From a virus: a stretch of DNA of 64,000 nucleotides. The position numbers and the translations under genes were made by a program. The DNA is taken from IMG/VR virus record IMGVR_UViG_3300030104_002385, positions 28,750 to 92,749 of that record; one strand, given 5' to 3'. Of the stretch, positions 1-11,400 are shown one piece after another. The notes beneath the pieces are model-generated. The model was given only the letters and a program-made list of their open reading frames with translations, was not told the DNA's origin and did not search any database. Every line of letters begins with the position of its first letter. Positions within the stretch are counted from its first letter, which is position 1.

Positions 1-1
1 T

Positions 2-1228
2 GAATTGGATCTTGATAATAATTACATATACGTGACTGAATACGCTGGATCATTTGCTCTAGGTGACTTCATTGGTGATTATGGACTTGAATCAAATCCA
101 ATTGGTTACGCAACTGTAAGTACAAGGGTTGTGACACCTGGTGCTGCTGCAGCACAAGTACAAGATATTAGAGTTAGTGGTGTTAATAAGAGATTATATC
201 TTTCAGACATAGTTGGAACATTTGATCTTAAGGATGCAATTGTTGGACCTGAAAGTTACGAGTCAATCATATTGACTAAGGTTGATCTCAAGGCACGTGT
301 GAAGAGAGCATTTAAAGGATTTGATGGTACTACAACATCATTCAAGTTAACACAACAGAATGGTACTTCATACCTTCCAGATCCTGCTGGACACCTATTG
401 GTATTCGTTAATGGTATTCTGCAACCTCCAGGTGCTGCAAACGCATATACAGCGTTCTCAGACACTATACAGTTTACAGAAGCACCAGATCTAGGAGCAT
501 CATTTACAGGGTTCTACGTAGGTAAGTTGAGACAGTTGGATGATATATCCTTCGAGTTCGACTCCTTACGTCAGTCATTCAACCTTAAACGTAATGATGT
601 ATTCTACTCACTAACACTAACAGAAGGTGTTCAATCTTCTACCATACGTCCAGAAAACAATATTCTTGTTTCGCTTAACGGTGTTCTTCAGGAACCTGGA
701 ATTGGTTTTGAAATTGTTGGTTCTAGAATTATCTTCTCTGAAATTCCTCGTGTGGGATCGACATTCGTTGCCTTCTCCTACGTTGGTTCTGAGGCAGACG
801 TTGATGCTGCTGAGGTTGTACCTCCAGTCGAACCAGGTGACTTTATTGACATCCAAGGTGAGACAGACTCCAGAGAAGTTGCTGTTATTGAATCATCAAA
901 CTCCTTAATCACCTTCGACTATCTTGGATCAGTCTTTGGTAAGGATGCTCAAGGATCAGCAGCAATAACCCAAGGGTTCATAGATACAGTCCAAGTTACT
1001 GCTGGTGGATCTGGATATACTTCTAGACCAACAGTAAGAATTGACTCGATCTCTGGTTTTGAGGGTTCTATCAAGGCACTAGTTGGTGTCGGTGGTGTTG
1101 AAATAAGTAATCCTGGATCTGGATATGAAACTCCAGGTATCGCAGTTGAAACCTCAGTCCCTGACGATTGGACTGCTCCTGACTTAAGTGCTTATGGAGA
1201 AGAATTCGTCGATCCTGAAATAGGATAA
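2..1228 (+). CDS. Virion structural protein, C-terminal part (5' end cut by window)
   Basis: The frame is open to the left edge, so the true start lies outside; at least 408 residues are visible. The protein is acidic and beta-rich with no transmembrane segment. Two related segments of about 75 residues (roughly residues 105-180 and 185-265) share the pattern L-V-x-L-N-G-x-L-Q-x-P-G followed by a G-x-x-F end, so the protein holds an internal duplication. The C-terminal part has G-x-GY-x-S-x-P repeats that recur in the 1461-residue protein downstream. This style is typical of cyanophage tail or fibre proteins, and position next to other fibre-like genes agrees. The exact role is not recognised. 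The stop is followed by a late promoter-like site. Confidence 0.8.
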   Translation, partial: ELDLDNNYIYVTEYAGSFALGDFIGDYGLESNPIGYATVSTRVVTPGAAAAQVQDIRVSGVNKRLYLSDIVGTFDLKDAIVGPESYESIILTKVDLKARVKRAFKGFDGTTTSFKLTQQNGTSYLPDPAGHLLVFVNGILQPPGAANAYTAFSDTIQFTEAPDLGASFTGFYVGKLRQLDDISFEFDSLRQSFNLKRNDVFYSLTLTEGVQSSTIRPENNILVSLNGVLQEPGIGFEIVGSRIIFSEIPRVGSTFVAFSYVGSEADVDAAEVVPPVEPGDFIDIQGETDSREVAVIESSNSLITFDYLGSVFGKDAQGSAAITQGFIDTVQVTAGGSGYTSRPTVRIDSISGFEGSIKALVGVGGVEISNPGSGYETPGIAVETSVPDDWTAPDLSAYGEEFVDPEIG

Positions 1229-1237
1229 TCAAACACT

Positions 1238-1245
1238 AATAAATA
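1238..1245 (+). promoter_or_regulatory. T4-type late promoter motif
   Basis: The octamer AATAAATA lies 20 bases before the next start codon, in the only gap between the two flanking structural genes. It matches the NATAAATA motif seen before many virion genes here, the site read by gp55-bound RNA polymerase. Confidence 0.5.
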
Positions 1246-1264
1246 ACTAAAAAAGTAGCGAGTA

Positions 1265-2491
1265 ATGGCTAAACAATCTCTAGGTCTTGGTACTGCAGCA
1301 AACGACAATACAGGGGATACTCTGAGAGTTGGTGGTGACAAGATAAATGATAACTTTAATGAGATTTACAGTGCTATTGGTAACGGTACAACATTAACCC
1401 TCAGCGTTACTAACCCTGCTGTTGGTCAGGTGTTGCGTTATAATGGTTCTAGTTTTCTCCCGTCGGATTATTCCAATTTAACATCAGCTTTAGATGTTAA
1501 TGGAAATTCCATTATTTCTAGTACCAATGGCAATATAGTAATTGCTCCTAATGGGACTGGAGATGTAACAATATCTAATGGTGGTGTTACTAACACATTT
1601 GAAGGTAGTGATGGAACAATAGATTTACCAACAAAGGTAAAGTATAAGAATGAGTATGCTAGTGTTGGTGCAGCTCCTGCTGCAGCGACATACACGGGAT
1701 ATTTCTTTACTGTAGATGGTGATGACAATCCATATGTAAACATTAATATTACTGCTGGCGGTGCTGGTGATGTTAGGGCAAAGGTTGCAACAGAATATTC
1801 TAGTGTTGATCTTTTATCAGACGTTGATACTACAACGGCTGCTCCTACTAATAACCAAGTTTTGAAATGGGATTCTACTGCTAGTAAGTGGAAACCTGGA
1901 GATGATTCTGCTGGTATTTCTTCTATTAACCTTTGGTCATCTATTGTAGGTGATACTGGTACAACAACAGCAAATAGTCAGACAGACACATTAACTATTG
2001 CAGGTGGCACAAATATAACTACTGCAATTTCTGGAGATACTTGTACAATCAACTTCTCTGGAACTTTAACAACTACACTTGCTGCTTTAACAGATACTGA
2101 TACTTCTAGTGTAGTACAAGGTGATTCATTATTCTATAATGGAACTGGTTGGATTGTAACTAGAAGTCCAATTATATGGTGGGAAGTAAATGCAAGTGGT
2201 TCATCTGATTATACTATCAATGGACCTGGTTTTGCATCTCCTCAAAGTGATCCTACTTTGTATGTTCAAAGAGGATTTACTTATGCATTTGACAATACTA
2301 TACAATCTACTGCACATCCTTTTAGAATACAAAGTACTCAAGGATTGAGTGGTACTCCATATACAGATGGTCAATCTGGTAGTGGAACTGCGGTTCTTTA
2401 TTGGACTGTACCTATGAATGCTCCAAGCACACTTTACTATCAATGTACAATCCATGCTGCGATGCAAGGACAAATTAACGTTGTGAGTTAA
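1265..2491 (+). CDS. Tail-fibre-like protein with C-terminal cupredoxin-like domain
   Basis: The N-terminus (residues 1-40, a G-TAANDN-TGD segment and DKINDNFNEIY) is the kind of adaptor found at the start of cyanophage and T4-like fibre proteins. The middle is beta-rich and low in complexity. Residues about 308-408 form a domain that ends in a cupredoxin signature: H351 in an AHPF context, then C394, H397 and M400 in YYQCTIHAAM. His, Cys, His and Met are the type-1 copper ligands of plastocyanin and azurin; the C-x2-H-x2-M spacing is tighter than in plastocyanin. The 1461-residue protein next door carries the same spacing. Whether metal is bound is inference. It is probably a virion protein expressed late with its neighbours. 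Confidence 0.75.
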   Translation: MAKQSLGLGTAANDNTGDTLRVGGDKINDNFNEIYSAIGNGTTLTLSVTNPAVGQVLRYNGSSFLPSDYSNLTSALDVNGNSIISSTNGNIVIAPNGTGDVTISNGGVTNTFEGSDGTIDLPTKVKYKNEYASVGAAPAAATYTGYFFTVDGDDNPYVNINITAGGAGDVRAKVATEYSSVDLLSDVDTTTAAPTNNQVLKWDSTASKWKPGDDSAGISSINLWSSIVGDTGTTTANSQTDTLTIAGGTNITTAISGDTCTINFSGTLTTTLAALTDTDTSSVVQGDSLFYNGTGWIVTRSPIIWWEVNASGSSDYTINGPGFASPQSDPTLYVQRGFTYAFDNTIQSTAHPFRIQSTQGLSGTPYTDGQSGSGTAVLYWTVPMNAPSTLYYQCTIHAAMQGQINVVS

Positions 2492-2494
2492 TAA

Positions 2495-5400
2495 ATGGCA
2501 AGAACTGTTTCTGGAAGTGGTGCTGTAATCGAACCAATTTTTGATGAAGTATTTGGTGTTCGTGCAGTCAAAGTAGTCAACGGAGGTACTGGATATACAT
2601 CAGCAGACCCTCCAAGGTTGACGGTGACGGGTTGTGGTACTCCGACTCAAGAAGCATTATTATATCCTATTATAGATCAGGATTCTGGTAGAATAATCCA
2701 TGTACGTGTTCTTAATAGAGGTAAGGGATACGATCCTTTAAGATTGGGAATTTATCCTCAAGCAGAAACTCCCAATGTAGTAGATTCATTTGATATTAAT
2801 AAGGTTTGGCAATCACATCCAAATTCCCCTACTACTGGTTTATTTGCTTTAAATACTGCTACACCACCACAAAAGACTGATAGATTAAGGATACAATCTG
2901 ATAACCATCCCAAACCCACTCCTACACAGGCTGAGAGGGTTCCTGGTGGTGGTCCTTTAGTTGATAGGGCATTTGATCAGACTTTCATTTATAGAGGTGG
3001 TAAAGACGTTCCTAATCCTGGTACTAGAGAAGCACAACCAGATAAGGTTACAGGTATTTTAGCGAATGGTGGTTTATTACATACTCCAGAATGGGGTCCA
3101 GATGGTAATCCATTTCCAGGATTTGCTCTTGATAGTGTAAAGAACAGTTACGTAAAGAATAATACAACATATGATGCTGTAGTTGAGAATAATATTAGTT
3201 ATTATCAATCAAGTAGAGTTCTTAATGAATTTGCACTTAAAAATGGTACTTTTGAATTTGGTAACTTAATCCAATTTACATGGTATGTCAAAGTAGAATT
3301 TGATAATATCATGTTAACAGTTACTAATATTGATGAATCTATAGGAACTATTGAAGTAGGAAGAACTGTTGATGTAATTAGTGGAAATGGTAGAGGTGAA
3401 GTTGCAAAAATTGTTAGAGATGGTAGTAATAATATTACTAGAATATATCTTAGACAAACAAGTGGAACTTTTAATGATCAAGATTTAGTTTTAGGATCAA
3501 CAGGATTTGGATTTAAAATTAATACAGTCCCTACATTATTACCCAACGGTATTTTTTATATCGATTTTGGTACAGATTCTGATGAATTTGGTCCATTTAT
3601 TTCAGGAACATATTACTTTGCACCACAAAATATTAAGGTTCAAAGAAATTATTTAATTATTTGGAACCAATCAGATAGCAGTAATGGTATAACTGGTACT
3701 CATACTCAAGGACACCCTATGCAGTTTAGCATAACTGCTGATGGTACATTAAATGGTGGTACTCTTTATTACAACAGCACTTCTTTAGATTATCCTGCTG
3801 CGGATTATGAGAATGAGTTCCAACCATTATTGATAATGAATGCTGATGAAAATACTAATCGCATTTATTATTTTTGTAAGCATCACAGATATATGTCTGG
3901 ATATGCTGGAGATGAGGGATATATTACGTTTGAGGCAGAGATCGATGACGACCCATTAGCTAATGATTATTACGTAACTGACTTTTTTGCAACTGGTCCT
4001 GATTATTCAAGACATGCTGATGGACATTCCAAGATTGTTGGTATGTCATTTGATGGATATCCTATTTACGGACCTTATGGATATACCTCTACTGGTACTG
4101 TTGCTAAAGAAGTATCTGGATTTAGATTTAAAACAACTGGGGAACTTGATGGTGGTAGACCAGAGGTAATTACAGCATCTACAGAAACATTTGTTGTAAC
4201 TGTTTCTAGTGGTAAGTTCTTATTTGGTGGTACTACTCCACCATTCTTAGATTTGAAGAGAGGGAAAACATATGTCTTCCAGCAAAATGATGCTAGTAAT
4301 GATAATGAAGCACTACTAATATCATCTACTGAAGATGGTTGGCATGCTGGTGTAGCAGGTACTGCATCGTACGTTTACACTACAGGAGTTAAGTATTACT
4401 TAGAAAGTGTAGAAAAAACATATACTGAATACTTAGCTGGATTTGATACAGCTACTGCAAGAGAATTAAGGTTTACAGTACCTTCAAATTCTATCACTGC
4501 ATTATATACATTTGCTGAAACAACGGCATCTGTTGGTGTAAGAACTGTTCAGGAAGGTTATATTCTTGGTGATGTAGTTCAGGATAATATTTGGGATAAT
4601 TCATCTACTTGGGATAGTGGTACTGCTTATGCTCAATATGCTACTGTAAGAAACTCATCTGGAATAATTTATGAAGCAACTGCTGCTATTAGTAGTGGTG
4701 GATCACAACCTGTACATACAAGTGGCACTACTAGTAATTGGAAATATGTGCAACCTGTTGGAACTTTAGATGAGCATAATGGTAAGTTTGGAGTAACTCC
4801 TGAGTATCCAAATGGAACGTATGCTTACTTTATGACAGAGGATGGTGCAGGTACTCCTGTTTTTCCTTATGTTATTGGTCCAAGATTTTACGGAGTTCCT
4901 TTATTTGAAGGCGATACACCTCCTGAAGCAAACAATGTATTCCCTGCTGGTGCAGAAGGTGAGGTTGTTTTAAGTACCGATAATCCAGGTACGATTGCTT
5001 ACGTTAAGATGACCCAAAAGGGTGATAACTATTTTGGTTCTGCAACTGCAAGAATTTTAGGTGGTACAGGAACAGGTGCTACAGGAAGTCCAACAGTTCA
5101 AACAATTACGGGTCTTTCACTACTTAGTGGTGGTAGGCAATATGCATCTCCCCCAACATTAATCTTTGAAGGTGGTGGTGGATCTGGTGCAGAAGGTGCT
5201 GCTGCGATTGATACTTTAGGTAAGGTTACTTCAATATCTGTTGTAGATAGTGGTGAATATTATCAAGAACCTCCTTACATTTTAATCAATGGTGGTGGAG
5301 GTTTAGGTGCAAAAGCAATTGCAACTATTTCTCAAGGTTCTATTAGTTCTATAACAGTTACTGATCAAGGTAAAGGATATACTTCTCAACCATCTGTTAT

Positions 5401-6880
5401 ATTCACAAAACTCGTTAATCTTAAACGTAAGACTAGAGCAAGACAGGCATATAACTCAGGTGCAAATTATCTTACTGGTCTTGTTAAGGATATGACTGCA
5501 TCGGATACAACAGTATTTGTTGATTCTACTGATGCATATCCTGGTTCTGGAAAACTTATTATTAATAAGGAAACTATATCATATACAAGTAAAGCAGCTG
5601 GTAAATTCTCTGGTATAACTAGAGGTGTTAATTTTAATTACGACCAGAGAGTTATACTTGATGCTGGACAGAACGCAGAAGATGGTAGTTCAAACTACAA
5701 ATTCAAGGTAGGTGACCGTGTTATTAGAAGAGTTGAAAATGCTGGTAACAAGATTGCTAAAGTATATGATTGGGATTCTTCTACTAGAGAGTTACTTGTT
5801 ACATTTGAAGTTGATGAATTAGCATTTATTGATGCTGGTATTCCATCTACAGAAGATGCTATTGTACAGTTTGATGGTGGTGTTGCTGATAGTGCTAATT
5901 CAGCATATCAACCACACACTATTCTTGATTTACAAAATAGTGTAATAACAACTTTAACAGTACCTATTTCGACTTTACAGGATAAAGCATTCCAAGATAT
6001 TTTGCCTACATCAATAGGTGATGGTATTCCTGACTTAGTAAATACATCAACAGATTATGAAAATCAGATACAATTAGATGGTGGTATCTTTAGTTCACTT
6101 TACGGTATTGAAGAAACATTGGGTGGTCAGAATACAACTTTATTCCAAGTTGGAGATAGTATTAAAGATGGTGATATACCATTTAAGTATGCGACTATAT
6201 CAACTGCAGGTGGATTGAGTGATGGTGTAGAACATACTGCACTTACTACATTATATCTTGATAACGCCACTGGTAATGGTGGTAGTTATAACGTTAATGA
6301 AATTGTTACTGGTTCTATATCTGGAGTTCAAGGAACAGTTGTTTCTTGGGATACTACAAATCAAATATTGGTTCTTAAAGCAGTAACACCATTTAACACT
6401 GGTAATATAAATGTTGGAGTTAATGGTTTACTTTATGAGTTCTCTCACAATTCCAGTATAATTGATTTTATCATTCAAAATCCAGGAACTAACTATAGTG
6501 CAATTCCGCTTTTAGAAATACAAGGACTATTATCACCTACAAGTGAAACCAGAAATGCGGAAACGATAAACTGGGGTGGTCCTATGGGTGATATACAGGC
6601 AACTGGTACTGCAGTAATGACGATTGCAGGAGACCAAGTTGCATCAATCAATATAACTAATGGTGGTTATGGATATAAGAAAACTATAGATAGTCAGTAT
6701 TATGATCATCCATATGTTTTATTTACGGATAGTTCTAATAATATACTAGATGGTAAATTTAATAGCACTTCAAGCGGTGCTATAGCACAGGCAGTATTGG
6801 GTGGAGAACTCTGCACAGGTACTGGTGGTGCTTCTTATAGAATTAAAAGAATTGAGTATCAAACACAGGTTCGTGCGTAA
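2495..6880 (+). CDS. Giant virion protein with cupredoxin-like and YHYH domains
   Basis: This 1461-residue protein starts 3 bases after the previous stop. Residues about 365-480 look cupredoxin-like, with H407 (GHPMQF), C461, H464 and M467. Directly after it, residues 507-530 hold a DGHSK...FDGYPIYGPYGY segment, the hallmark of YHYH-domain proteins. Around residues 580-680 lies a second cupredoxin-like copy whose ligand positions are lost (ALYTFAETTASVG at 669-681). From about residue 830 there are several G-x-GY-x-x-P repeats, then near residue 990 a module that ends in GITRG and recurs in gp15. The protein is a probable tail or fibre component; no signal peptide or membrane segment is seen. 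Identification of the domains is from motifs only. Confidence 0.75.
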   Translation: MARTVSGSGAVIEPIFDEVFGVRAVKVVNGGTGYTSADPPRLTVTGCGTPTQEALLYPIIDQDSGRIIHVRVLNRGKGYDPLRLGIYPQAETPNVVDSFDINKVWQSHPNSPTTGLFALNTATPPQKTDRLRIQSDNHPKPTPTQAERVPGGGPLVDRAFDQTFIYRGGKDVPNPGTREAQPDKVTGILANGGLLHTPEWGPDGNPFPGFALDSVKNSYVKNNTTYDAVVENNISYYQSSRVLNEFALKNGTFEFGNLIQFTWYVKVEFDNIMLTVTNIDESIGTIEVGRTVDVISGNGRGEVAKIVRDGSNNITRIYLRQTSGTFNDQDLVLGSTGFGFKINTVPTLLPNGIFYIDFGTDSDEFGPFISGTYYFAPQNIKVQRNYLIIWNQSDSSNGITGTHTQGHPMQFSITADGTLNGGTLYYNSTSLDYPAADYENEFQPLLIMNADENTNRIYYFCKHHRYMSGYAGDEGYITFEAEIDDDPLANDYYVTDFFATGPDYSRHADGHSKIVGMSFDGYPIYGPYGYTSTGTVAKEVSGFRFKTTGELDGGRPEVITASTETFVVTVSSGKFLFGGTTPPFLDLKRGKTYVFQQNDASNDNEALLISSTEDGWHAGVAGTASYVYTTGVKYYLESVEKTYTEYLAGFDTATARELRFTVPSNSITALYTFAETTASVGVRTVQEGYILGDVVQDNIWDNSSTWDSGTAYAQYATVRNSSGIIYEATAAISSGGSQPVHTSGTTSNWKYVQPVGTLDEHNGKFGVTPEYPNGTYAYFMTEDGAGTPVFPYVIGPRFYGVPLFEGDTPPEANNVFPAGAEGEVVLSTDNPGTIAYVKMTQKGDNYFGSATARILGGTGTGATGSPTVQTITGLSLLSGGRQYASPPTLIFEGGGGSGAEGAAAIDTLGKVTSISVVDSGEYYQEPPYILINGGGGLGAKAIATISQGSISSITVTDQGKGYTSQPSVIFTKLVNLKRKTRARQAYNSGANYLTGLVKDMTASDTTVFVDSTDAYPGSGKLIINKETISYTSKAAGKFSGITRGVNFNYDQRVILDAGQNAEDGSSNYKFKVGDRVIRRVENAGNKIAKVYDWDSSTRELLVTFEVDELAFIDAGIPSTEDAIVQFDGGVADSANSAYQPHTILDLQNSVITTLTVPISTLQDKAFQDILPTSIGDGIPDLVNTSTDYENQIQLDGGIFSSLYGIEETLGGQNTTLFQVGDSIKDGDIPFKYATISTAGGLSDGVEHTALTTLYLDNATGNGGSYNVNEIVTGSISGVQGTVVSWDTTNQILVLKAVTPFNTGNINVGVNGLLYEFSHNSSIIDFIIQNPGTNYSAIPLLEIQGLLSPTSETRNAETINWGGPMGDIQATGTAVMTIAGDQVASINITNGGYGYKKTIDSQYYDHPYVLFTDSSNNILDGKFNSTSSGAIAQAVLGGELCTGTGGASYRIKRIEYQTQVRA

Positions 6881-6883
6881 CGA

Positions 6884-6891
6884 CATAAATA
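6884..6891 (+). promoter_or_regulatory. T4-type late promoter (CATAAATA)
   Basis: CATAAATA lies 3 bases after the stop of the 1461-residue gene and 26 bases before the gp8 start, in a 37-base gap. Confidence 0.6.
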
Positions 6892-6917
6892 AACAAGAGG
6901 ACAATAGTCACTAGGAC

Positions 6918-8450
6918 ATGGCAGCTCTATTAACTGATCAATTTAGGATTTTTTCAGCAAAAAAATTCATTAAGGCACTTGAAGGTCCAGATGCGACTCA
7001 ATCCGATACGGCAGCTGGTGCCAATCGTGATAGGGTATATCTGTTCATTGGAAGACCACAATCGTGGGATAACGAAAACTCTCCACCGCAAGCGGTAGAT
7101 TCATTTTCGGAATTCTCTGGATCATATGATGATATGATCTCTCTGAAAAGAGTACTTGCTGCTGATACCGTACAGGTTGTTCGTAGGATTGACTGGGTTT
7201 CCCCAGAACAAACTACTGGTGGATTAGGTTTCACCTATGACATGTATCGTCATGATTATTCACCAACTAAAACTGCTGCATCTGGTGCTACTAAACTGTA
7301 TGATTCTGACTTTTACGTTGTAAACTCTCAGTATCAAGTATATAAGTGCATCTATAACGGAACGTCTCCTAGCGATCCTAACGGAAAACCCTCGACTGTT
7401 GAACCTACTGGTACATCTACTTCAATCATTACTACTGGTGATGGTTATAGATGGAAGTACATGTATACTATTCCTGTTGCATCTGTTCTTAAGTTCTTCT
7501 CGAACGATTATATGCCAGTTTTCACTAACGCTGCAGTGAAAACTAATGCTGTTGAAGGTGAAATTGATACAGTAGTTATTACTGCTGCAGGTACAGGTTA
7601 TAATAATGGAACGTATGATAACGTTTCTATCAACGGTGATGGTACTGGTGGTCGTCTTAGCGTTGTTATAGACGGAGGTAAGATTATTTCTGCTACTGTT
7701 ACTAGTGGTGGTACTGGTTATACTTTTGCTAAAATATCTGTTGATAATATTACAGGTATTGGTACTGGTACTGGTGGGCAGGTTGATGTTATCATTCCAC
7801 CTCCTGGTGGTCATGGAAGTGATGCAGTGGTTGAAATTGGTGCTTTCAGAACCATGATTAACGCCAAACTATCATATGATGAAGGTGCTGGAGATTTCCC
7901 AGTTGATAACGACTACAGAAGAATTGGTTTAATTACCAATCCTCTTAAGTTTGGTACAACTGAGTTGATATCAGACCTTACAGTTTCTGCTACTAAAGCA
8001 GTTATATTCTCTCCTACATTCCAAGGTAATTATGTCCCAGATGAAATTATCACTCAAACTAGAGTTGTTGGTGGTGCAAACGTCACTGCTCGTGCGAGAG
8101 TTATATCCTGGAACTCGACTACTAAACTATTAAAGTACTATCAAAATGCTGTTGATGGGATTTTCCCAGAAGTTACTGGTACACAAAACGAGTTTGATGG
8201 TTCCAACCCTATAAGTGGTGCAACTTCAGGTGCAGCTGGGCAACCAGATGTAAACTTCCCTGCAGTTCCAAACTCATCTTCTAGAACTATTAATAACACC
8301 GAATATGACCTCGGTATGAGATTTAATAACGGTTACGCAAAACCAGAGATTAAGTCAAATAGCGGTCAGGTTGTTTACATAGATAATAGAAGATCAATCA
8401 GTCGTGCAAACGACCAAGTAGAAGATATTAAAATCGTAATAGAATTCTAA
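6918..8450 (+). CDS. 8: Baseplate wedge protein gp8
   Basis: This is the T4 gp8 family, a wedge protein that helps form the hexagonal baseplate. Similarity is collinear: the N-terminal GRPQSW-x-NEN-x-PP-x-x-VDS segment followed by VVRRIDW, the central VYKCI and GDGYRWKYMYTIP segments, the INAK...RRIGLITNPL block, and the C-terminal VYI-DNRRSISRANDQVEDI end all have counterparts in T4 gp8. The protein has 510 residues against 334 in T4. The extra length is beta-repeat sequence inserted at about residues 215-300 (two G-x-GY modules) and a segment near 370-430 that ends a VxSWN module. A late promoter motif precedes it, and the next gene starts 4 bases after its stop. Confidence 0.88.
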   Translation: MAALLTDQFRIFSAKKFIKALEGPDATQSDTAAGANRDRVYLFIGRPQSWDNENSPPQAVDSFSEFSGSYDDMISLKRVLAADTVQVVRRIDWVSPEQTTGGLGFTYDMYRHDYSPTKTAASGATKLYDSDFYVVNSQYQVYKCIYNGTSPSDPNGKPSTVEPTGTSTSIITTGDGYRWKYMYTIPVASVLKFFSNDYMPVFTNAAVKTNAVEGEIDTVVITAAGTGYNNGTYDNVSINGDGTGGRLSVVIDGGKIISATVTSGGTGYTFAKISVDNITGIGTGTGGQVDVIIPPPGGHGSDAVVEIGAFRTMINAKLSYDEGAGDFPVDNDYRRIGLITNPLKFGTTELISDLTVSATKAVIFSPTFQGNYVPDEIITQTRVVGGANVTARARVISWNSTTKLLKYYQNAVDGIFPEVTGTQNEFDGSNPISGATSGAAGQPDVNFPAVPNSSSRTINNTEYDLGMRFNNGYAKPEIKSNSGQVVYIDNRRSISRANDQVEDIKIVIEF

Positions 8451-8454
8451 ACGA

Positions 8455-11400
8455 ATGGCACAAAATACTAACTTAAACGTCACCCCGTATTACGACGACT
8501 TTGATAAAAGTAAAAACTTTTATCGAGTGCTGTTCCGACCTGGATTTCCTATACAGGCAAGAGAACTATCCACGATGCAAAGCATCATGCAAAATCAGGT
8601 TGAGAACATTGGTTCTCATACCTTTAAAGATGGTGCAATGGTCATACCAGGTCAGGTTGGTTATGACTTAAATGTTGACTGTATCATGCTTCAAGAAAGT
8701 TTTCTTGGTGCTGATGTTGAGAATTATCGTAGTCAACTTACAGGTAAAATTATTACAGGTTTGACTTCTGGTGTTAAAGCCAAAGTCCTTTATAGTATAT
8801 CTGCTGCTGAATCTGACAAAAGCTACATTACAATATATGTAAAGTATATTGAATCTGGTGGTGCTGCATTAAATCAAGATACATTTTCAAATAATGAACA
8901 GTTAATTACTGAAAGTGAAATTACTTTTGGAACTACTTTGATTGAAGTTGGTTCACCATTTGCACAGTTGTTACCTACTTCAGCAATTCAAACAGGATCT
9001 GTTGCTTATGTACAATCTGGTGTATACTTTATTAGAGGGTTCTTTGTAGACGTACCCTATCAATATATCCTTCTTGATCAATATGGAACTTCACCAAAAT
9101 ATAGAATTGGACTTGAAATCCTCGAGTCAATTGTTACCCCAGAAGATGACCTTAGCCTCAATGATAACGCTGCAGGAACATCTAATTATGCTGCTCCTGG
9201 TGCTCATAGGTTCAGAGTAACAACAAACTTAATTAAAAAATTACTTACAGATGATGCTGATAAGGACTTTATAGAATTACTAAGACTTAATGGTAATAAG
9301 GTTGAGAAGATTGTTGATCGTAGTGCTTACGATGAATTAGAGAAAAGTCTTGCCTTAAGAACATTTGAAGAAAATGGTGACTATGTTGTAAAAGATTTCC
9401 AAATCAGTATGAGGGAAAACCTCAATGATGGATTTAATAATGGTGTTTATTCCATTGGAGATATTACAAGTGGTGGTGCAACTGCTACTGAATCTAATTA
9501 CTCTGTTGAAATTGGACCTGGTATTGCGTATGTAAGGGGTTATAGAGTTAAGACTACAGCACCAACCTACATTGACTTAATAAAACCAAGAGAAACGGAT
9601 TCTGCACAGAACACTAACATAGCATTTGAACTTGGAAACTGGTCTACTATAGAAAACCTATTTGGTTTCCCTAATGTTGCTGGATCTACAATTACTAATG
9701 CATATCAAACTTTAGAATTACGTGATACTTTAACAGCAAGTGCTGGAACTGCTGCTGGTAATCTTATTGGTTATGCTAGAGTTGCTTCATGTGAATATGT
9801 AAGTAATCCAGATACGACATTTGGTAATACTGATGACAGGTATAAATTAAATCTGTTTGATGTACAAATGGTAACTACAATTCAGTTGAATTCTGCTAAG
9901 ACTATTGCTCAAGGATCAATAGTTGTTGGTGCAACAACTGGTGCAAGAGGTTATTTAATTGATGCTGTAACTGCAGCAACTCATATAAACTTGTATCAAG
10001 TAGAAGGAACATTTGCTGCTAGTGAGTATTTACTTTTAGATGGTGAACAATTAGATACGATTACTAATGTTCACACATACAAATATTCAGATACCAGACA
10101 GATTGTTGGTAAAGATGAAGGTACTACTGCTGTAGAATTTACTTGTGATGTTCGTTTAGAAGATGCACTATTCCTTCAAGGTGCTACATTTACCTATGAT
10201 GCGACTGGTGGTTCTGAAAAGATTACTGGTTTAAATTCTAATTTTGCATCTGATTTAAGACCAGGTGATAGAATTTACTTCTCTGAGACTAAGTATGTTG
10301 ATGTTGATTTTGTAGATCCTACTAACTTAGCATCTTCAAACGTATCTACAATATTCAACTATCAAGCTCAAACTGTTAATGTTACTCCTGGTGCTGGTGG
10401 TGCTGCTCCTACTGCAGGAACTTATACTGTAATGGTAAGATATAGATCTAAATTAAATCAAACTGAAAATGCAGATCTATTCAGTGCTCTAACTAAACCA
10501 TATGTTAAGAGTATTTCTGATGAATCTATGGTTTGTAGAAGAACCTTTGATGCTCAAACTGTTGCATCAAGTTCTATCTCCATAACCCTTCCTGAAAATG
10601 AGCAGTTTGAACCAATAACAGATCAGAATTATACTATTACTGTACTCGGTAGTACTAACGGTACTTATCCTGCTGGTGATCAAATACCTATTGATATAGC
10701 AAACTCTGGTGCTTTAGGATATACTTCTTTCACATCTTCTGAAAGAACTACTATTCAGATAGATAACCTAACAAATATATCATCTGTTAAGGTAACAGCA
10801 ACAATTTCTAAGAACGTAACGCAGAGAAAGACAAAGGCGTTACAGAAAATGTTTATCTTAAAAGTCAATAAGACTACTAAGAATTTAGATAAGATAAATT
10901 ACGGTTTAACATATTCAAACTTATATGGAACAAGAATACAAGATAAAGATGTATCTCTTGGTCTAGTAGATTCTTATAAAGTTCATGCTGTGTATGAATC
11001 ATTAGATGATAGTGATCCAGTAATACCATCTGTTACTTTAGTTGAACCTACATTCTTTGCTGTAGGAACAGTTGTAACTGGTAGAACTTCCAAAGCAAGG
11101 GCAACAGTAGTTGATTTTAACTCAAGTACTTTAAAACTAACAATCGTTTATCTATCTGGTGCATTCACATCTGGTGAAACTGTTAATGGTTTCAATACTG
11201 CAGGTGCTGCTATTAGTGGAATTATCAATGATTCTGTTGGATCTGTTGTAGCAGGTTCTAAAGTAATTACAGATCGATATATTGTAGATAATGGTCAAAC
11301 ACCATTCATGTATACTTGTGCTAGATTAACTAGAAAGAAAGGATTTGTTCAACCAATTAGAAAGTTAAAAATCGTTATAGATTACTATAGTCATTCTGCT

